Shown here: in pieces, positions 46,561 through 57,563 of the stretch | Position numbering within the stretch: position 1 is the first letter of the stretch | How the letters are laid out: the number at the start of each line of letters is the position of its first letter | Source of the DNA: Misgurnus anguillicaudatus | Lineage: Eukaryota; Chordata; Actinopteri; Cypriniformes; Cobitidae | Assembly (NCBI RefSeq): GCF_027580225.2 | Contig: NC_073341.2 | Coordinates: 13,632,501-13,696,500 of the forward strand | DNA: 64,000 nt | Direction of reading: 5' to 3' | Notes under the pieces: model-generated | What the model saw: the letters and a program-made list of their open reading frames with translations, nothing else | Told to the model about the DNA's origin: nothing | Database searches by the model: none | Program-made: the position numbers and the translations under genes

Positions 46561-47055
46561 CTCTTTCACCGCCAGCATTTTTTTAAAAAGTTGCCAGCCA
46601 GCGCCAGCGTTTTTCATGATTTTCATCAAAGTTTAATGCCTTCCAGAAAATGTTCTTCTTCAGATATATAAACATACAATATACCAAATGAAAGAACAGA
46701 CCCTCTGCTTTCAAAAAAAAAAAAAAAACGTTTCATCCTACCTTCAGTGGTTCTTTTGTAATCAGCTTTTGAATATGGGTAGGTTTCTGCAAAAACACCA
46801 CATTTTGAGCAAAAAGCAGAGATAATTCCATTTTTGTGACGGACTTTTCATAGAGATCCCATTCAGAGCGATCTTTAAAACAGACACGGACATGCAGCAG
46901 CTTGCCATAGGGCAATACTTCCGGGTTTAAAAAGTTGCGGAAGGGCGCCACCTGGTGGATAATAGCGGTATTGCGGAAAGACGGAAAATCTCGTCATTGG
47001 CGGGGAAGCGTTTTCTCTTAATTGACGAGATATCTCGTCAATGGCGGGGAAAGAG
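46561..47055. mobile_element. TTAA-flanked MITE
   Basis: Ends CTCTTTCACCGCCA and TGGCGGGGAAAGAG are inverted and flanked by TTAA (46557-46560 and 47056-47059), so it is piggyBac-type in target choice. It is 495 bp with no transposase; a small minus frame (46733-46951) is not recognised. Confidence 0.88.
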
Positions 47056-47189
47056 TTAAGAAATGGGAGTGGAGCGCGCCGAAGGGAAGGGAAATACCGG
47101 AGGTTGGCAGTCCCTGTTTCGAGTGTGTTTGCAAACTCTTGTTTAACCGTTTAAGTGATTAAATCTCTCGAGTAGACGCTATCTCTTTA

Positions 47190-48690
47190 GATACAAGGGC
47201 AAAATAGCACTTTATGGCCTTCCACAGAGGAATTCATGTTTAATATGGTTCCGGCAGAATCCAGTCAGAAGTTGATTATATGTTCACGGCATAGGCTATT
47301 CACAATGACTGCTTCATGAACCATAACGAATTTAAAGCTGGATTTGCGCGACGTCTCCTCTTGAAAGTTGGATTACCATGCACTTCTGGATCACAGGCTG
47401 TAAGTATTCAAGTTTATTGTTTACCTTTTACGTTACCGGACTTTAACATTATGTGGGTGTAGAGCGAGCTTGCAAGCTAATGTTTTGTGTTGTTATATTG
47501 TATTTCATAAACCACGTGACATATTTACGCACATTTATGTTCAATTATGCAGACTATCGGTTGTTTTTATTGTTTTAATTAGTTTTTAGATGTTGATTTA
47601 GACGTGTTTACAAACTTGCTAAGTTACCAGCTAAACTGTTACCGGCAAAGTTTGTTCTCATGATCAAACTCAAGAAACTCTCAGTAACGATGATTTGTTT
47701 ATATGTATTTTACTGTTGTATTTACTGGAAGCTTTCTTAGATTTTAAAACAAAGTAAACATGTCATGTGTGTTGCTAATGTTGGGCCATGTATTATGTAA
47801 TACATGAACGGTAACGATTTATGGTCATTGTACCCTATTGTTATAATATGTCTTTTTGACTAATTACATGTTTGAATCGCAGCTGGACACATTCTTCTAC
47901 ACTGTAGGCAGCAGTAGACGTGATGTATAATACAAAACTTGCAACATCAGTGGGCACACAGTACGAGGAGTCAGACTGGCATATGAGGAACAAAGGTATT
48001 ATTTAATGATACCACTACCAGTCTTAAATGTATAACTGATGACGACAAAGTTTTTTCCTCTGCATAATCATAGGAACCCAGGCAGTAGCGTAGTTTCACT
48101 ATGTTTCCATCACCAGATTCTCAGATTAGCAGCAAAAAAAAATATTTTCTCATTTATTGGAATGCTGTGCAGGTATTTAAGTGTTTTAGTAACTGTGTTA
48201 AATAAAGTAGTATTTACTTTTACAATAAATGTATTGCTTGTTTATATTTTTACAGGTTGTACCTTGCAGCCATCCATTACAATGTCACCAAGCCGTAACA
48301 AAAGCTGGAGAGGGAAAGTACAAGTTACCAAAGTCTAAATGGGGGAAATACATTGCAAGGCCAGTAAAAACACAAGTGACATACTGTAAGCAATGTTTTT
48401 ATTTCAAATATATTCATAAATAAAAAATACTTAAAAAACTTAATGTATGAAGCAGGGAAATAAATGATCAAAACAAAAGATTTATTGACTGCAATATTTT
48501 TCCTTCAGATAAGCTGAAGGAAACCCCGATTCCAATGGACCTGGCATCACAGTTTGAGAGACCTTCAAAGGAGGACGTGATTGCATGCCATCTCACGCGC
48601 TTCAGTGTAGGGGTCGTTGGAAACCAACATACTGACCAGTCTGATCAGGAAGCTCCAAGCGTATCTGGAGAACACCACACGACAGGATGA
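47190..48690 (+). pseudogene. second THAP-domain, transposase-like gene, decayed
   Basis: A broken THAP finger lies at about 47190-47400 (KGKIALYGLP, ICSRH, NDCFMN, EFKAGFARRLLLK; donor GTAAGT). Further exon-like blocks are about 47884-47998 (SVGTQYEESDWHMRNKG), one ending at 48172 (FSFIGMLCR), 48256-48385 (LYLAAIHYN, then a frameshift, YKLPKSKWGKYI) and 48509-48690 (ETPIPMDLASQFERPSKED, stop TGA). AATAAA is at 48866. The block order is that of the 14719-16570 gene, but the sequence is a different subfamily. The catalytic centre between the THAP linker and the LCRLYLAA-type segment is missing. Frameshifts and a stop make it a pseudogene. Confidence 0.72.
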
Positions 48691-48871
48691 TAACCCTACT
48701 GTATAGTGTCGTCTTAGATAGCACCAGCTGACAAAGCTTCAATATGCCATTTATCTGTATAGATATCTGTAAGAAGTGAATTGAAAATTTTTTGAAAGAA
48801 GAGCACAATACGGTTACTAAAGTATGTGTATTGATATATTGTTTAACATTTAAATATATATTTGTAATAAA

Positions 48872-49719
48872 CAAAAAAAACTTTTGACTGAGTACTATAT
48901 TTTCTTCATGTTACATCTTTTGTTCTTTTGGGTACTTTGTTACTGTAATGCTACTTTAGTGTTATTAGTTTAAAAATTTAATAAAACTTATAAGCATTTA
49001 CTTTAGTGTCCTGCACCTCAAAGGCCCATAGTCGGTACATGTTCTGTGTGTAGGGATTCAGACTATTTGTGCAAAACCTAGATGATGAATCATGCAGGTA
49101 AGAGGCCCTGGAACCTGTTGCATTTTCCTTAAAGGAATAGTCTACTCATTTTCAATATTAAAATATGTTATTACCTTAACTAAGAATTGTTGCTACATCC
49201 CTCTTTCATCTGTGTGCGTGCATGTAAGCGCTGAAGCACGCTGTGACGCTTCGATAGCATTTAGCTTAGCCCCATTCATTCAATTGTACCATTTAGAGAT
49301 AAAGTTAGAAGTGACCAAACACATCAACGTTTTTCCTATTTAAGACGAGTAGTTATACGAGCAAGTTTGGTGGTACAAAACAAAACGTAGCACTTTTCCA
49401 AGCGGATTTAAAAGAGGAACTATATTTTATGGCGTAACAGCACCCTTGGGAGCACCTCGACTCGGCGCAGTAACACCCTCCCTCTCCCATTATGAGAGTG
49501 AGAAGGGGAGCGGACTTTTCAGGCGAGTCGAAGTACTCCCAAAAGTGCTATTACGCCATAAAATATAGTTCCTCTTTTAAATCCGATTATATGCTAAATC
49601 AGTGAGGTATGTAAGCAATTCATAAGATTCATAATGCATTAGTTCAAGTTTTAATAACACGTATGTACTATCGGAGACCAAGATATTACAATAACGTGCT
49701 AATTATTAGCATAATAGGT
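48872..49719. repeat. dispersed MITE region with a hairpin
   Basis: From 49132 the phrase TTAAAGGAATAGTCTACTC begins a repeat style common in cyprinids. It leads into a strong inverted repeat at 49403-49584 (see separate entry). No gene is visible. Confidence 0.55.
49403..49584. repeat. 182-bp fold-back
   Basis: Arms GCGGATTTAAAAGAGGAACT and, inverted, AGTTCCTCTTTTAAATCCG extend about 55 bp each through TATTTTATGGCGTAA, with few mismatches. The loop of about 70 bp is GC-rich. Confidence 0.85.
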
Positions 49720-52157
49720 GCTCTTTAAAAATACAAACATGTACATAAATGTTGCTCACATATTAAGGTAGCCCAGTTTGTGCTGAATAAACTGTAATGA
49801 TACTTTTTCTATTATGGTGTTTTTAAGCAACTGAAAAAAACACAAATGTCAGGGCAGGTCAAAACTTCCCCTGGGCCCCAAAACCCGTTCAGACCAGTGG
49901 TGTAGTCTAGATTTTTGTAGTGAGTATACTGTGATTTTTCCCTCTTACCCTTATGCTCACTTGTCCTATCGCGACACCTCATAAGCACCACCACACTTAC
50001 AGATGCATACAGTATAGATATTCATGTAACTAAGAGCATTCTGAAAGTGCACTCATAAACACATAAACTGAATGTGTTATCGACATGTCAGTTTATTATA
50101 AGAAAAAAGACTTTAACAGTCAATGGGTTTACAGCTGGGGAAAATGGACTGATTTTTAGACTGGTTTAGTGTTAATCAACATCTAACTCAGGGACAAAAG
50201 TTACTTAACTGTTAATTAAAATTAAATAAACTGTTTACAATCTTCAATCCGTGGTAAACACATGCATTGAAGGAGAAAAAAATATTCACTCTTTCAATAG
50301 CTATTATCTGACAACTATTGATAACATTACCATGTGTAATTTAATGGTGTAAATGTTTTTAATTAATACACATATAAGATGACCATGAATTAACTCTAAT
50401 TTGCATAGTCATTAAAAGCTTATTTTTTGCATATAATATAAGCATTGTCTAAAAATGAAAATAGGCTTATACTTAATTATTATTACAAGACCATCATGTA
50501 GCCTAATATTAGACACCCAAACCAAAGTGAAGAAAATGATATTTAATTTGCAAGTCTGAACTGAACATCAACACAGACATGAAATTCCTCACAGAAGTTT
50601 AAGATCATATACATCTTGAATGTAGATATATAAATGAACACAGAGAAGGAAAGTTTAACACTGTGAAGCACAAAACATGCAGAAGAACTGAAGGCAGCTA
50701 AAAATCATCAGGATATAATCACGGGCTTATTTAATTGCATTTGGAGCAAATAAAGTAATAAACTGGACTGATGATTTAAATGTTGTTTACTCACATGTGC
50801 GTTGTTAACTCTCTGGATTTTATGTTGCACCACTCGTTGACATCTCAACATGGACTGTTTGTTTACAGTCGCGTGAGCAGCTACACTGCAGGTTCGACTT
50901 CATTTGATGCTAAGCAGACCTCTTGGTGATGTCAAAGTACCGCGAGAGCGATTCAAAGCAGATTTCTCCATGTGATAACTGGAGTCTCTCTCGCGGTACT
51001 TTGCTGTCACTCGCCTGTGGCGCCACACCAGTCTGCTCCCCAGTCACTTTCGCGTCACTACCATAGACCGTAAAAAAAGATGGACGACCATTGTAATGAA
51101 TTGAAGCCAAAAATGTCCGACCACGGTCGCCGCCATGTTACGTAAAAATGTCAGTTTGGAGCCAAGGCATGCGCAGAAGGACTCATCCGTGGGGCCAGAG
51201 GCGGAGCCGCGGTATCCAACTTCCCCCCAAATGCTTGCGCGACCAATTCAACTACCCCAATCATAACGACACGCCCCGCTTCTATAGCATCAAATTACAA
51301 GCTAAAATGAAACTTACCACAATAATGAACACTTGAACATATATCAGCATGATAACAACTACTTGAAAGGACCAAAACCATCTTTCGGAAACTTTTATTG
51401 GGAGTGTAAATATTTTTTTTTATTTAGAGCAGAGTCCCATTCGTTTGAATGGAGAGGGCGGGGTTTATGACTTGTACTGCAGCCAGCCACCTGGGGGCGA
51501 TCAAAGAGCCAGAGGCTTCACTTTTCAAGGCTTATGAGGCACACCCGGTCACTACCATAATTTGATTTCATAGAAATGTATACGCCGATCGGATCGCGCA
51601 GTTCGTCAGGAAGTATATAGTCTAATATGTATTTCAACCCGCTAAAGTAGCAAGTGTTGCATGATAATGGTCAGTGCTTCACATCTATATTATGACTAAA
51701 AGTTTAAAAATGTCACAACACCATGCTGTTACGAATCTTTTTATTGGGTATACGGAAATCCTTGACAATTTCTAGTGGGTATACGGCCTACACCTGTGTA
51801 TCACGTAGACCGGCCATTCCCAAACTGTGGTCCGTGGAACACTAGTGGTCCGTTAGGGTACTGCAGGTGGTCCGTGTAAAGGCAAAATAAAATATATAAT
51901 AATGTATTTTTTTAGAAAATATATATTTTTTAAGAATATGTTTTAAGAATATGTTGTACTGTGTATGACCAGTTATAGTTTTAGTGCTAGAAGCCTATTT
52001 AGAGGTGCAGATAAATTCAGGACTTTGTGTAGAAATATTTTATTATGAGGTGGTCCTCAAAATTCTTGATTACAAATAGTGGTCCACACACACAAAAAGT
52101 TTGAAAACCCCTGACGTACGTATACTACATCACTGCTTCAGACCACAGAGGGTTAAC
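49720..52157. mobile_element. piggyBac-like remnant, copy 3 (right end only), split by a hAT
   Basis: 49730-49886 (AAAATACAAACATGTACAT, CCCAGTTTGTGCTGAA, GCAACTGAAAAAA) matches the last 200 bp of copies 1 and 2. After the inserted hAT the final CACAGAGGGTTAA (52144-52157) completes the right terminus and TTAA. The left end is missing. This end abuts the TLR leader. Confidence 0.75.
49895..52135. mobile_element. hAT-type element upstream of the TLR gene
   Basis: Ends CAGTGGTGTAGTCTAG and, inverted, CAGTGATGTAGTATAC are near matches. The flanks GTTCAGAC (49887-49894) and CTTCAGAC (52136-52143) form an 8-bp duplication with one mismatch. It holds further repeats: a fold-back at 50928-51010, a GC-rich MITE at about 51060-51560, and a likely nested hAT at about 51810-52112 (right end TTGAAAACCCCTG). 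No transposase frame was found. Confidence 0.72.
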
Positions 52158-52358
52158 ATTTTTCAAGTCAAATAAGGCAACTGAAAAAAATCACACATCT
52201 ATGCTGTCTTGTCACAAATAAAAGGAAGTTATTTTTTATGGCAATATAAATGTTCTTACAATCAACACCAGAAACAAAGAAGTGACATTGAGACGAGACA
52301 ACAGAATCAACACAGAAGATTCAACTTGAGCTGGATAAAAATCACCCAGGAATTGAAG

Positions 52359-55190
52359 ATGATTTATCCATTCACTTTCTTCCTATTGTTTCTAAGGACT
52401 TCATGTGTATTTCCTTGGCTTACTGGGAAATGTATATTTTACAATGATGTGGAAGAATTTCCTGTTCACAGATTATGTACTGGAAAAAACGCTGCATCCT
52501 GCACTAAGGTCACGGATATTAAAGAGGATCTCCATGGACTTCCATCAAATTTACTGAACCTCTGCATTATTATGGATCGTGATATGAAGCATGTTGGTGT
52601 CTTGGCTCCAGGCTCATTTTCACGCTTCTCTTCTTTGGAATACCTTGACATTTCAGGATGTTTTTCCAAGATCTATCCAGACATTTTCACCGGATTGTTT
52701 AATTTAAAGTCATTGAAGTTGTCTACCACATCTGGAGAAGGCTGTTGTGAAGCAGCTGTTGATTTCGGGGGTCTTCCTTCACTTAAAACATTGTCTCTTA
52801 CACAGTATAATTTGCCATTAATGGCACCAAATGTTTTTGATACAGTTCCTCAGTTAGAGATATTAAGCATAGAGAATGTGTGTTTAAAAGATCTGTCTGA
52901 GATTCTGTGTCGAATGGGAAATTTAAAATCACTAAAAGTGTTTTATCTCATTGAACATTTTAATAGTCTTCAGTTCCCAAACTGCTCCATTTACAACATC
53001 TCTAACAGTTACAAATCTACTGTACACAATATTGAAGACGTCTGTTTGAGTTTAGGATCAATAGAGCACATAGATGAAGGGGCTTTGAAGGTTTTTGGAA
53101 ATTTATCTGAACTGCAATGTGGTTTCAGATCAAATTTTCTCAGAGATCTTTCTATGACTGGAGTAAATAAAATCTATAGCTTGATTTTTTCTCTGGATGT
53201 ACTTAACATTGATGAGTTGTGTTACGCAGCAAAGTTATATTCTATTAAATCTATAGATGTTTATTACCAGACTATTAACTTGCCAGCTATGTCTACAAAT
53301 ATCACTGAAGACTGTAAGGAGATTGTAGACATTAATCTCAATGTGAACGTCTTTTTAAAAATTGTACCTTTAGATGTAAATTTGATCTTTCAGTTTTTCA
53401 GCAATCTCTCAAACTTTTATCTAAGTGAACATTGGCTCACATCAAATGATTTTAAATCTCTTTGTTTGTCCAATCCACAGTTAGTTGAACAGCTGTCTAT
53501 TATGTGTCTAAACTCAAATAACATACGTAAGATCATTTCTCACCAGTTCATGTGTTTCACAAATCTTGAGCATTTGGAATTAACTTCAAGTAATATTTCC
53601 AGCATAGAAGATTTTGCTTTCAGTGGATTAGACAAACTTAAAGATTTAAACCTCATTAAGAACAAGTTATCTTACATTTATCAAGACACATTCAGTGGTC
53701 TATATGAACTGATGGTCCTAAATCTTCAAGAAAACCCTATCATTCAAATTAAATCAAATTCATTTGGACATCTTATTAACCTTCACACACTTCTTCTGGG
53801 AGATTTAAAGTTTTCACCTAACATGTCACAGGTCAAGCTGCATTTATCTGATATATTCGGAAGCGTCCCATATAATCTGAGTCATGTGTTTATTAGTTCA
53901 GGCTTGAGACCAATGCACTTGATCATTGGTAATATTACACTGAATCAGAGTCTTGACCTCCAAATCAAAGGTCAACATGTGACAGTTGAGGATTGTGACA
54001 GTCCACTCTTGACATCTGTAGTCACACTTAAAATAATTGCAGAATATGTCACCTGTGGAAAGGAGTTTATTGGGAAATATGTTAAATCAGTTGTTAATCT
54101 GGAATTCAGGTCAATGTTTTCAGACAACATTGGTGACTTAGCAGTAATAAATCAGCTTGCTCATTTAAAAACTCTAAAGCTGGAAAACATTGATTTGTCA
54201 AAGCAGCCTAATGTGCCAATAATGTTTCACAACTTGACAAAATTACGAACACTGATCTTGGCAAACTGCAGAATTTTCTTTTTGGATGGAAGTCTGACAA
54301 AGGACCTAAAGGCACTGACATCGCTGGTGTTTAGTCCATGGAATGATGTAAAAATTCTTCAAACCTTTGTTGAACATCTTACTAGTTTAAAATATCTCAA
54401 ACTTGTGGGGTTGCGATTGCATTGCAGTTGTGATAATGCTTGGCTGATCTCATGGGTGAATAACAGGCAGGTACAGGTTTCTGTGGTTGCGCCCACCATG
54501 GATGAACTTCAGTGTTTAACTAAGAATGAAGTTGACCATCTGAACTTTGTTCATTACATACAGGAGAACTGTTCATTTGATATTAATTTTGTCCTCTTCG
54601 CCTCAACTTCTGCTTTTTTATATTTGTTTATGTTTGTAGCGTTGTCATATCAGTTTGTAGGGAAATACATAATGCCTCTCTATTACATTGCCAGTGGATG
54701 GTTCAGAGAGGCGTTGCGTATGGATGCCAAACGGCAGTACCGCTACGATGTTTTTATTTCCTACAGCAGTAAGGATGAGCGCTGGGTCATGGAAAAACTT
54801 CTTCCTAACTTGGAGCAGCGTGGCCCTCCGTTCTTGCGTCTCTGTTTACACGGTCGGGACTTTCAGTTGGGGCAAGACATTGTGGAAAACATCACAGACA
54901 GCATCTATGCAAGCCGCCGAACTCTTTGTCTTGTCAGCCGTAACTTCCTCCGTAGCAACTGGTGTACTTTGGAGATGCAGCTGGGCACCTACCGGCTCCA
55001 GGTAGAACAGAGGGACATTCTTATCCTGGTCTTCTTAGAAAAAATCCCCTCTCGCTTGCTATCCTACCATCACAGGTTGGCCCGGCAGGTAAAAACTAGG
55101 ACCTATCTGGACTGGCCAATGGACACTGAGAAGCATGAGGAATTTTGGGACAGGTTATGGTGTAAATTAAGCTCTGATAAAAGTAACTAG
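52359..55190 (+). CDS. Toll-like receptor, TLR11 superfamily
   Basis: An intact single-exon frame of 943 codons. The frame runs further upstream, but the ATG at 52359 is chosen because it starts a signal peptide (MIYPFTFFLLFLRTSC). The ectodomain has many leucine-rich repeats (LEYLDISG, LEHLELTSSNIS, LKDLNLIKNKL, LMVLNLQENP) and a C-terminal cap with Cys 689, 691, 719 and 738. A membrane segment at about 742-766 leads to a TIR domain (795 to about 938): YDVFISYSS, RLCLHGRDFQLGQDI and the FW box. Such receptors sense microbial ligands and signal through MyD88-type adaptors. The TIR is closest in feel to fish TLR19, TLR20 or TLR22-type receptors; I do not commit to a symbol. The BB loop reads RDFQLG, without the proline of many TLRs. 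Confidence 0.93.
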   Translation: MIYPFTFFLLFLRTSCVFPWLTGKCIFYNDVEEFPVHRLCTGKNAASCTKVTDIKEDLHGLPSNLLNLCIIMDRDMKHVGVLAPGSFSRFSSLEYLDISGCFSKIYPDIFTGLFNLKSLKLSTTSGEGCCEAAVDFGGLPSLKTLSLTQYNLPLMAPNVFDTVPQLEILSIENVCLKDLSEILCRMGNLKSLKVFYLIEHFNSLQFPNCSIYNISNSYKSTVHNIEDVCLSLGSIEHIDEGALKVFGNLSELQCGFRSNFLRDLSMTGVNKIYSLIFSLDVLNIDELCYAAKLYSIKSIDVYYQTINLPAMSTNITEDCKEIVDINLNVNVFLKIVPLDVNLIFQFFSNLSNFYLSEHWLTSNDFKSLCLSNPQLVEQLSIMCLNSNNIRKIISHQFMCFTNLEHLELTSSNISSIEDFAFSGLDKLKDLNLIKNKLSYIYQDTFSGLYELMVLNLQENPIIQIKSNSFGHLINLHTLLLGDLKFSPNMSQVKLHLSDIFGSVPYNLSHVFISSGLRPMHLIIGNITLNQSLDLQIKGQHVTVEDCDSPLLTSVVTLKIIAEYVTCGKEFIGKYVKSVVNLEFRSMFSDNIGDLAVINQLAHLKTLKLENIDLSKQPNVPIMFHNLTKLRTLILANCRIFFLDGSLTKDLKALTSLVFSPWNDVKILQTFVEHLTSLKYLKLVGLRLHCSCDNAWLISWVNNRQVQVSVVAPTMDELQCLTKNEVDHLNFVHYIQENCSFDINFVLFASTSAFLYLFMFVALSYQFVGKYIMPLYYIASGWFREALRMDAKRQYRYDVFISYSSKDERWVMEKLLPNLEQRGPPFLRLCLHGRDFQLGQDIVENITDSIYASRRTLCLVSRNFLRSNWCTLEMQLGTYRLQVEQRDILILVFLEKIPSRLLSYHHRLARQVKTRTYLDWPMDTEKHEEFWDRLWCKLSSDKSN

Positions 55191-55645
55191 ACTTTACTGT
55201 ACACGGTACGCATTGATGAACACATTTAGCTGTCATGCACTCGCATGGGCATTTTTTTGTCATTTTGGCTGTGTTAATGCAAACTGCATACATTTTGTTG
55301 AATGTGTGTATATTTATCTATATTTTTGCCTTTATAAATGTTTTTATTTTAAATGCGAAACACTTAGGTGCTAAAGGACAAAAATGTCCCCATTGAATAC
55401 CATTATTTTAATCTGCAAATTTTAATCAGTGTGCCATTTAAACATAAATCATGCATTCTGTATAAAATGCTTTATTTAATGTGTAAAATGTGTTATTTCA
55501 TTTCTTGTTTACATTGTTCTTCATTTGTTATTGGTTTTGAACAGAGTTAACATTTTATTTTAATATATAAGTTCAGAAGCCACTATGTAAATATTAATAA
55601 TTAATAATAATATTTTATGACAGTTTTTTTACATGGGCATTATCT

Positions 55646-55651
55646 AATAAA
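55646..55651 (+). promoter_or_regulatory. polyadenylation signal of the TLR gene
   Basis: AATAAA lies 456 bp after the stop codon in AT-rich 3' sequence and is a plausible end signal for the TLR transcript. No earlier canonical hexamer was noticed. Confidence 0.6.
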
Positions 55652-55885
55652 ATAATGTATCAAAATTAATGTTGTTGGTAATCATTAACATATCCAAGAC
55701 AAATTAGTATAGGGAACATAAAAATACAGTAGTAGGGTCATTTATACAAACTTGCATTTAAATTTATATTTTTATGACTGTTTTAGGACATGGACATTTT
55801 TGTGAGTTTTGAACATAAGTGTGAGTTTTTTTAAATGAATGCCCAAAAAATTAACTACATAGACACAGCATGTTATATGTTTATA

Positions 55886-55972
55886 TACACTCTTAGAACG
55901 AACGTGTTAAAAACAACATGTTGTCCCAGAATCCACCCATCTCTGTGTTATTATTGAAACAACACATTTTGG
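55886..55972. repeat. fragment of the ACACA-rich MITE
   Basis: Inverted match to the unit at 24290-24530 (GAATCCACCCATCTCTGTG, TTATTATTGAAACAACACA), cut at its right by the Harbinger-like element. Confidence 0.7.
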
Positions 55973-57030
55973 GCCCTATTTTATCGATCTGAAACGCAAG
56001 TCCGAAGCGCAAAGCGCAAGTGACTTTGTGGGCGGATCTTGGGCGCTGTTGCTATTTTCCCGGCGGGAGAAATAAGTCTTGTGCCGGGCGCAAATCAATA
56101 AGGGGTTGGTCTGAAGTAGGTTCATTATTCATAGGTGTGGTTTGGGCGTAACGTCAAATAAACCAATCAGAAGGCTATCCAACATTCCCTTTAAACGCAA
56201 GGGTACAAGTTCCATGGCGGGTTGCTATTATTATGACGGATTTGACAGGCGCACGCCAGGAGCGGTTCACAGCCGAGGAGACCCACGTTCTTGTAAGAGC
56301 AGTCAAAGACAGAGAAGTTGTTTTGTATGGGGATGGGAGAAACCCGCCCAAATCAGCGTCGGTTAAACAGGCGTGAGAGGAAATAGCCGCAATTGTCTCA
56401 TCAGCTGTGCCAAGCACTACAATGATGTCAGGAGACGGGGGGATCCCAAGCTTGCCAGCATAAATCGGGCACGCTGGGCACACAGGAGGACGTCGCTGCG
56501 TCCACCCTCACCGCTGAAAGGGTTTGGGGGCTTTGAAATCGGACGCAAGAAACGCAAGCAAGGTTCAACCCCAAAGTACACTTACAAATCAAGTTCACAT
56601 ACATGAAGGTTTCTTATGAAAACATTTTAATTATTATTTAGATAAAATAAACGTAATACAGCCACACAACAAACTTATGAAAATATTTTAATCGTTATTT
56701 GCATGATAATTGTTTAACGCTGCCACACAAAATAAATAAAAACTATCACCACAATGCTCACCACAATGATTTCCCTTATCTCATGTATTAATATTTTTTA
56801 TTGTAACAATTTATGATTGAATGATTTCCCTTATCTTATATTTTTTATTGTAACAATTTATGATTTGCAAAAATAACTGTTGCATCTGTGTAGATTAGAT
56901 AAGCAATGCGCGTTGTGTACGCTATACATTATGGTCAAGCATGCGCCCTTAAAATAGCATAATGAACCACGCGCAACGCGCCACTGACTTTAGACTAGTT
57001 TTTTTTTGGTTAGTAGCGCAATTGTTTTTT
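55973..57030 (+). mobile_element. PIF/Harbinger relic
   Basis: Starts GGGCCCTATTTTA with GCGCAAG-rich subterminal repeats. Near 56945-57020 it has the inverted style GCGCCCTTAAAATAGC and CGCGCAACGCGCC. It carries a SANT/Myb-like frame as Harbinger elements do. The right end is obscured by the Gypsy LTR, so the exact limits are uncertain. Confidence 0.65.
56233..56560 (+). pseudogene. SANT/Myb-like partner protein of a Harbinger element
   Basis: From the ATG at 56233 the frame reads RQERFTAEETHVLVRAVK, YGDGRNPPKSASVKQA, then a TGA where Trp is expected, then EEIAAIVSS. After a frameshift it continues as YNDVRRRGDPKLASINRAR at about 56420-56480. This is the Myb/SANT-like DNA-binding protein that escorts Harbinger transposases to the nucleus. 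One stop and one frameshift make it non-functional. Confidence 0.78.
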
Positions 57031-57563
57031 GAAATTTAAATTTAAAATAAGCTTTATTTAATTTACTTAAAATATATATATAGGGAAAAGGGAAAGGGCA
57101 ATTAAAAGAAGGGGATCTCTGTCTGCCCTCCAGGTGGATCGTATCAGAGGGGGAGGGGAACGGGGGCCAGGTGCCAGGGGTCCAAAGCACCACCGAGGAC
57201 AGGGAAGACACCGGGGCGAGGCTCCTATGTCTTTTCTTGATCCCGTGGCGCCCTCCTTTTTCCTCCTGGAGGCAGATTAAAACAATATGGTAAGTGCTGG
57301 TTCAATGTTTCGTATACCTAGGGGTCTCTACTGGTGACGACTGGTGTATTCCTTGATGCTGCGCTGGAGTAGTATCAGGTAGGCTTTTTTCTCATGGCGA
57401 CTGGGTCTACACCCTTTTCGTCCTCAGCCTCACACTGGAAACACAGAAATACTTCGGGTCAATGACCAAGACTTTTTCCCTATTTGCAGGTACCTACGGC
57501 CGTGAACACCTCCACTCTCCCCCGACGTGAGACTCGGACAGACTTCCCACAGTAGGTATCCCC

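Noticed and set aside
52209..52358. Upstream in-frame extension of the TLR
   Set aside because: It has no ATG before 52359 and lacks a signal peptide; the ATG at 52359 starts a clear hydrophobic leader.
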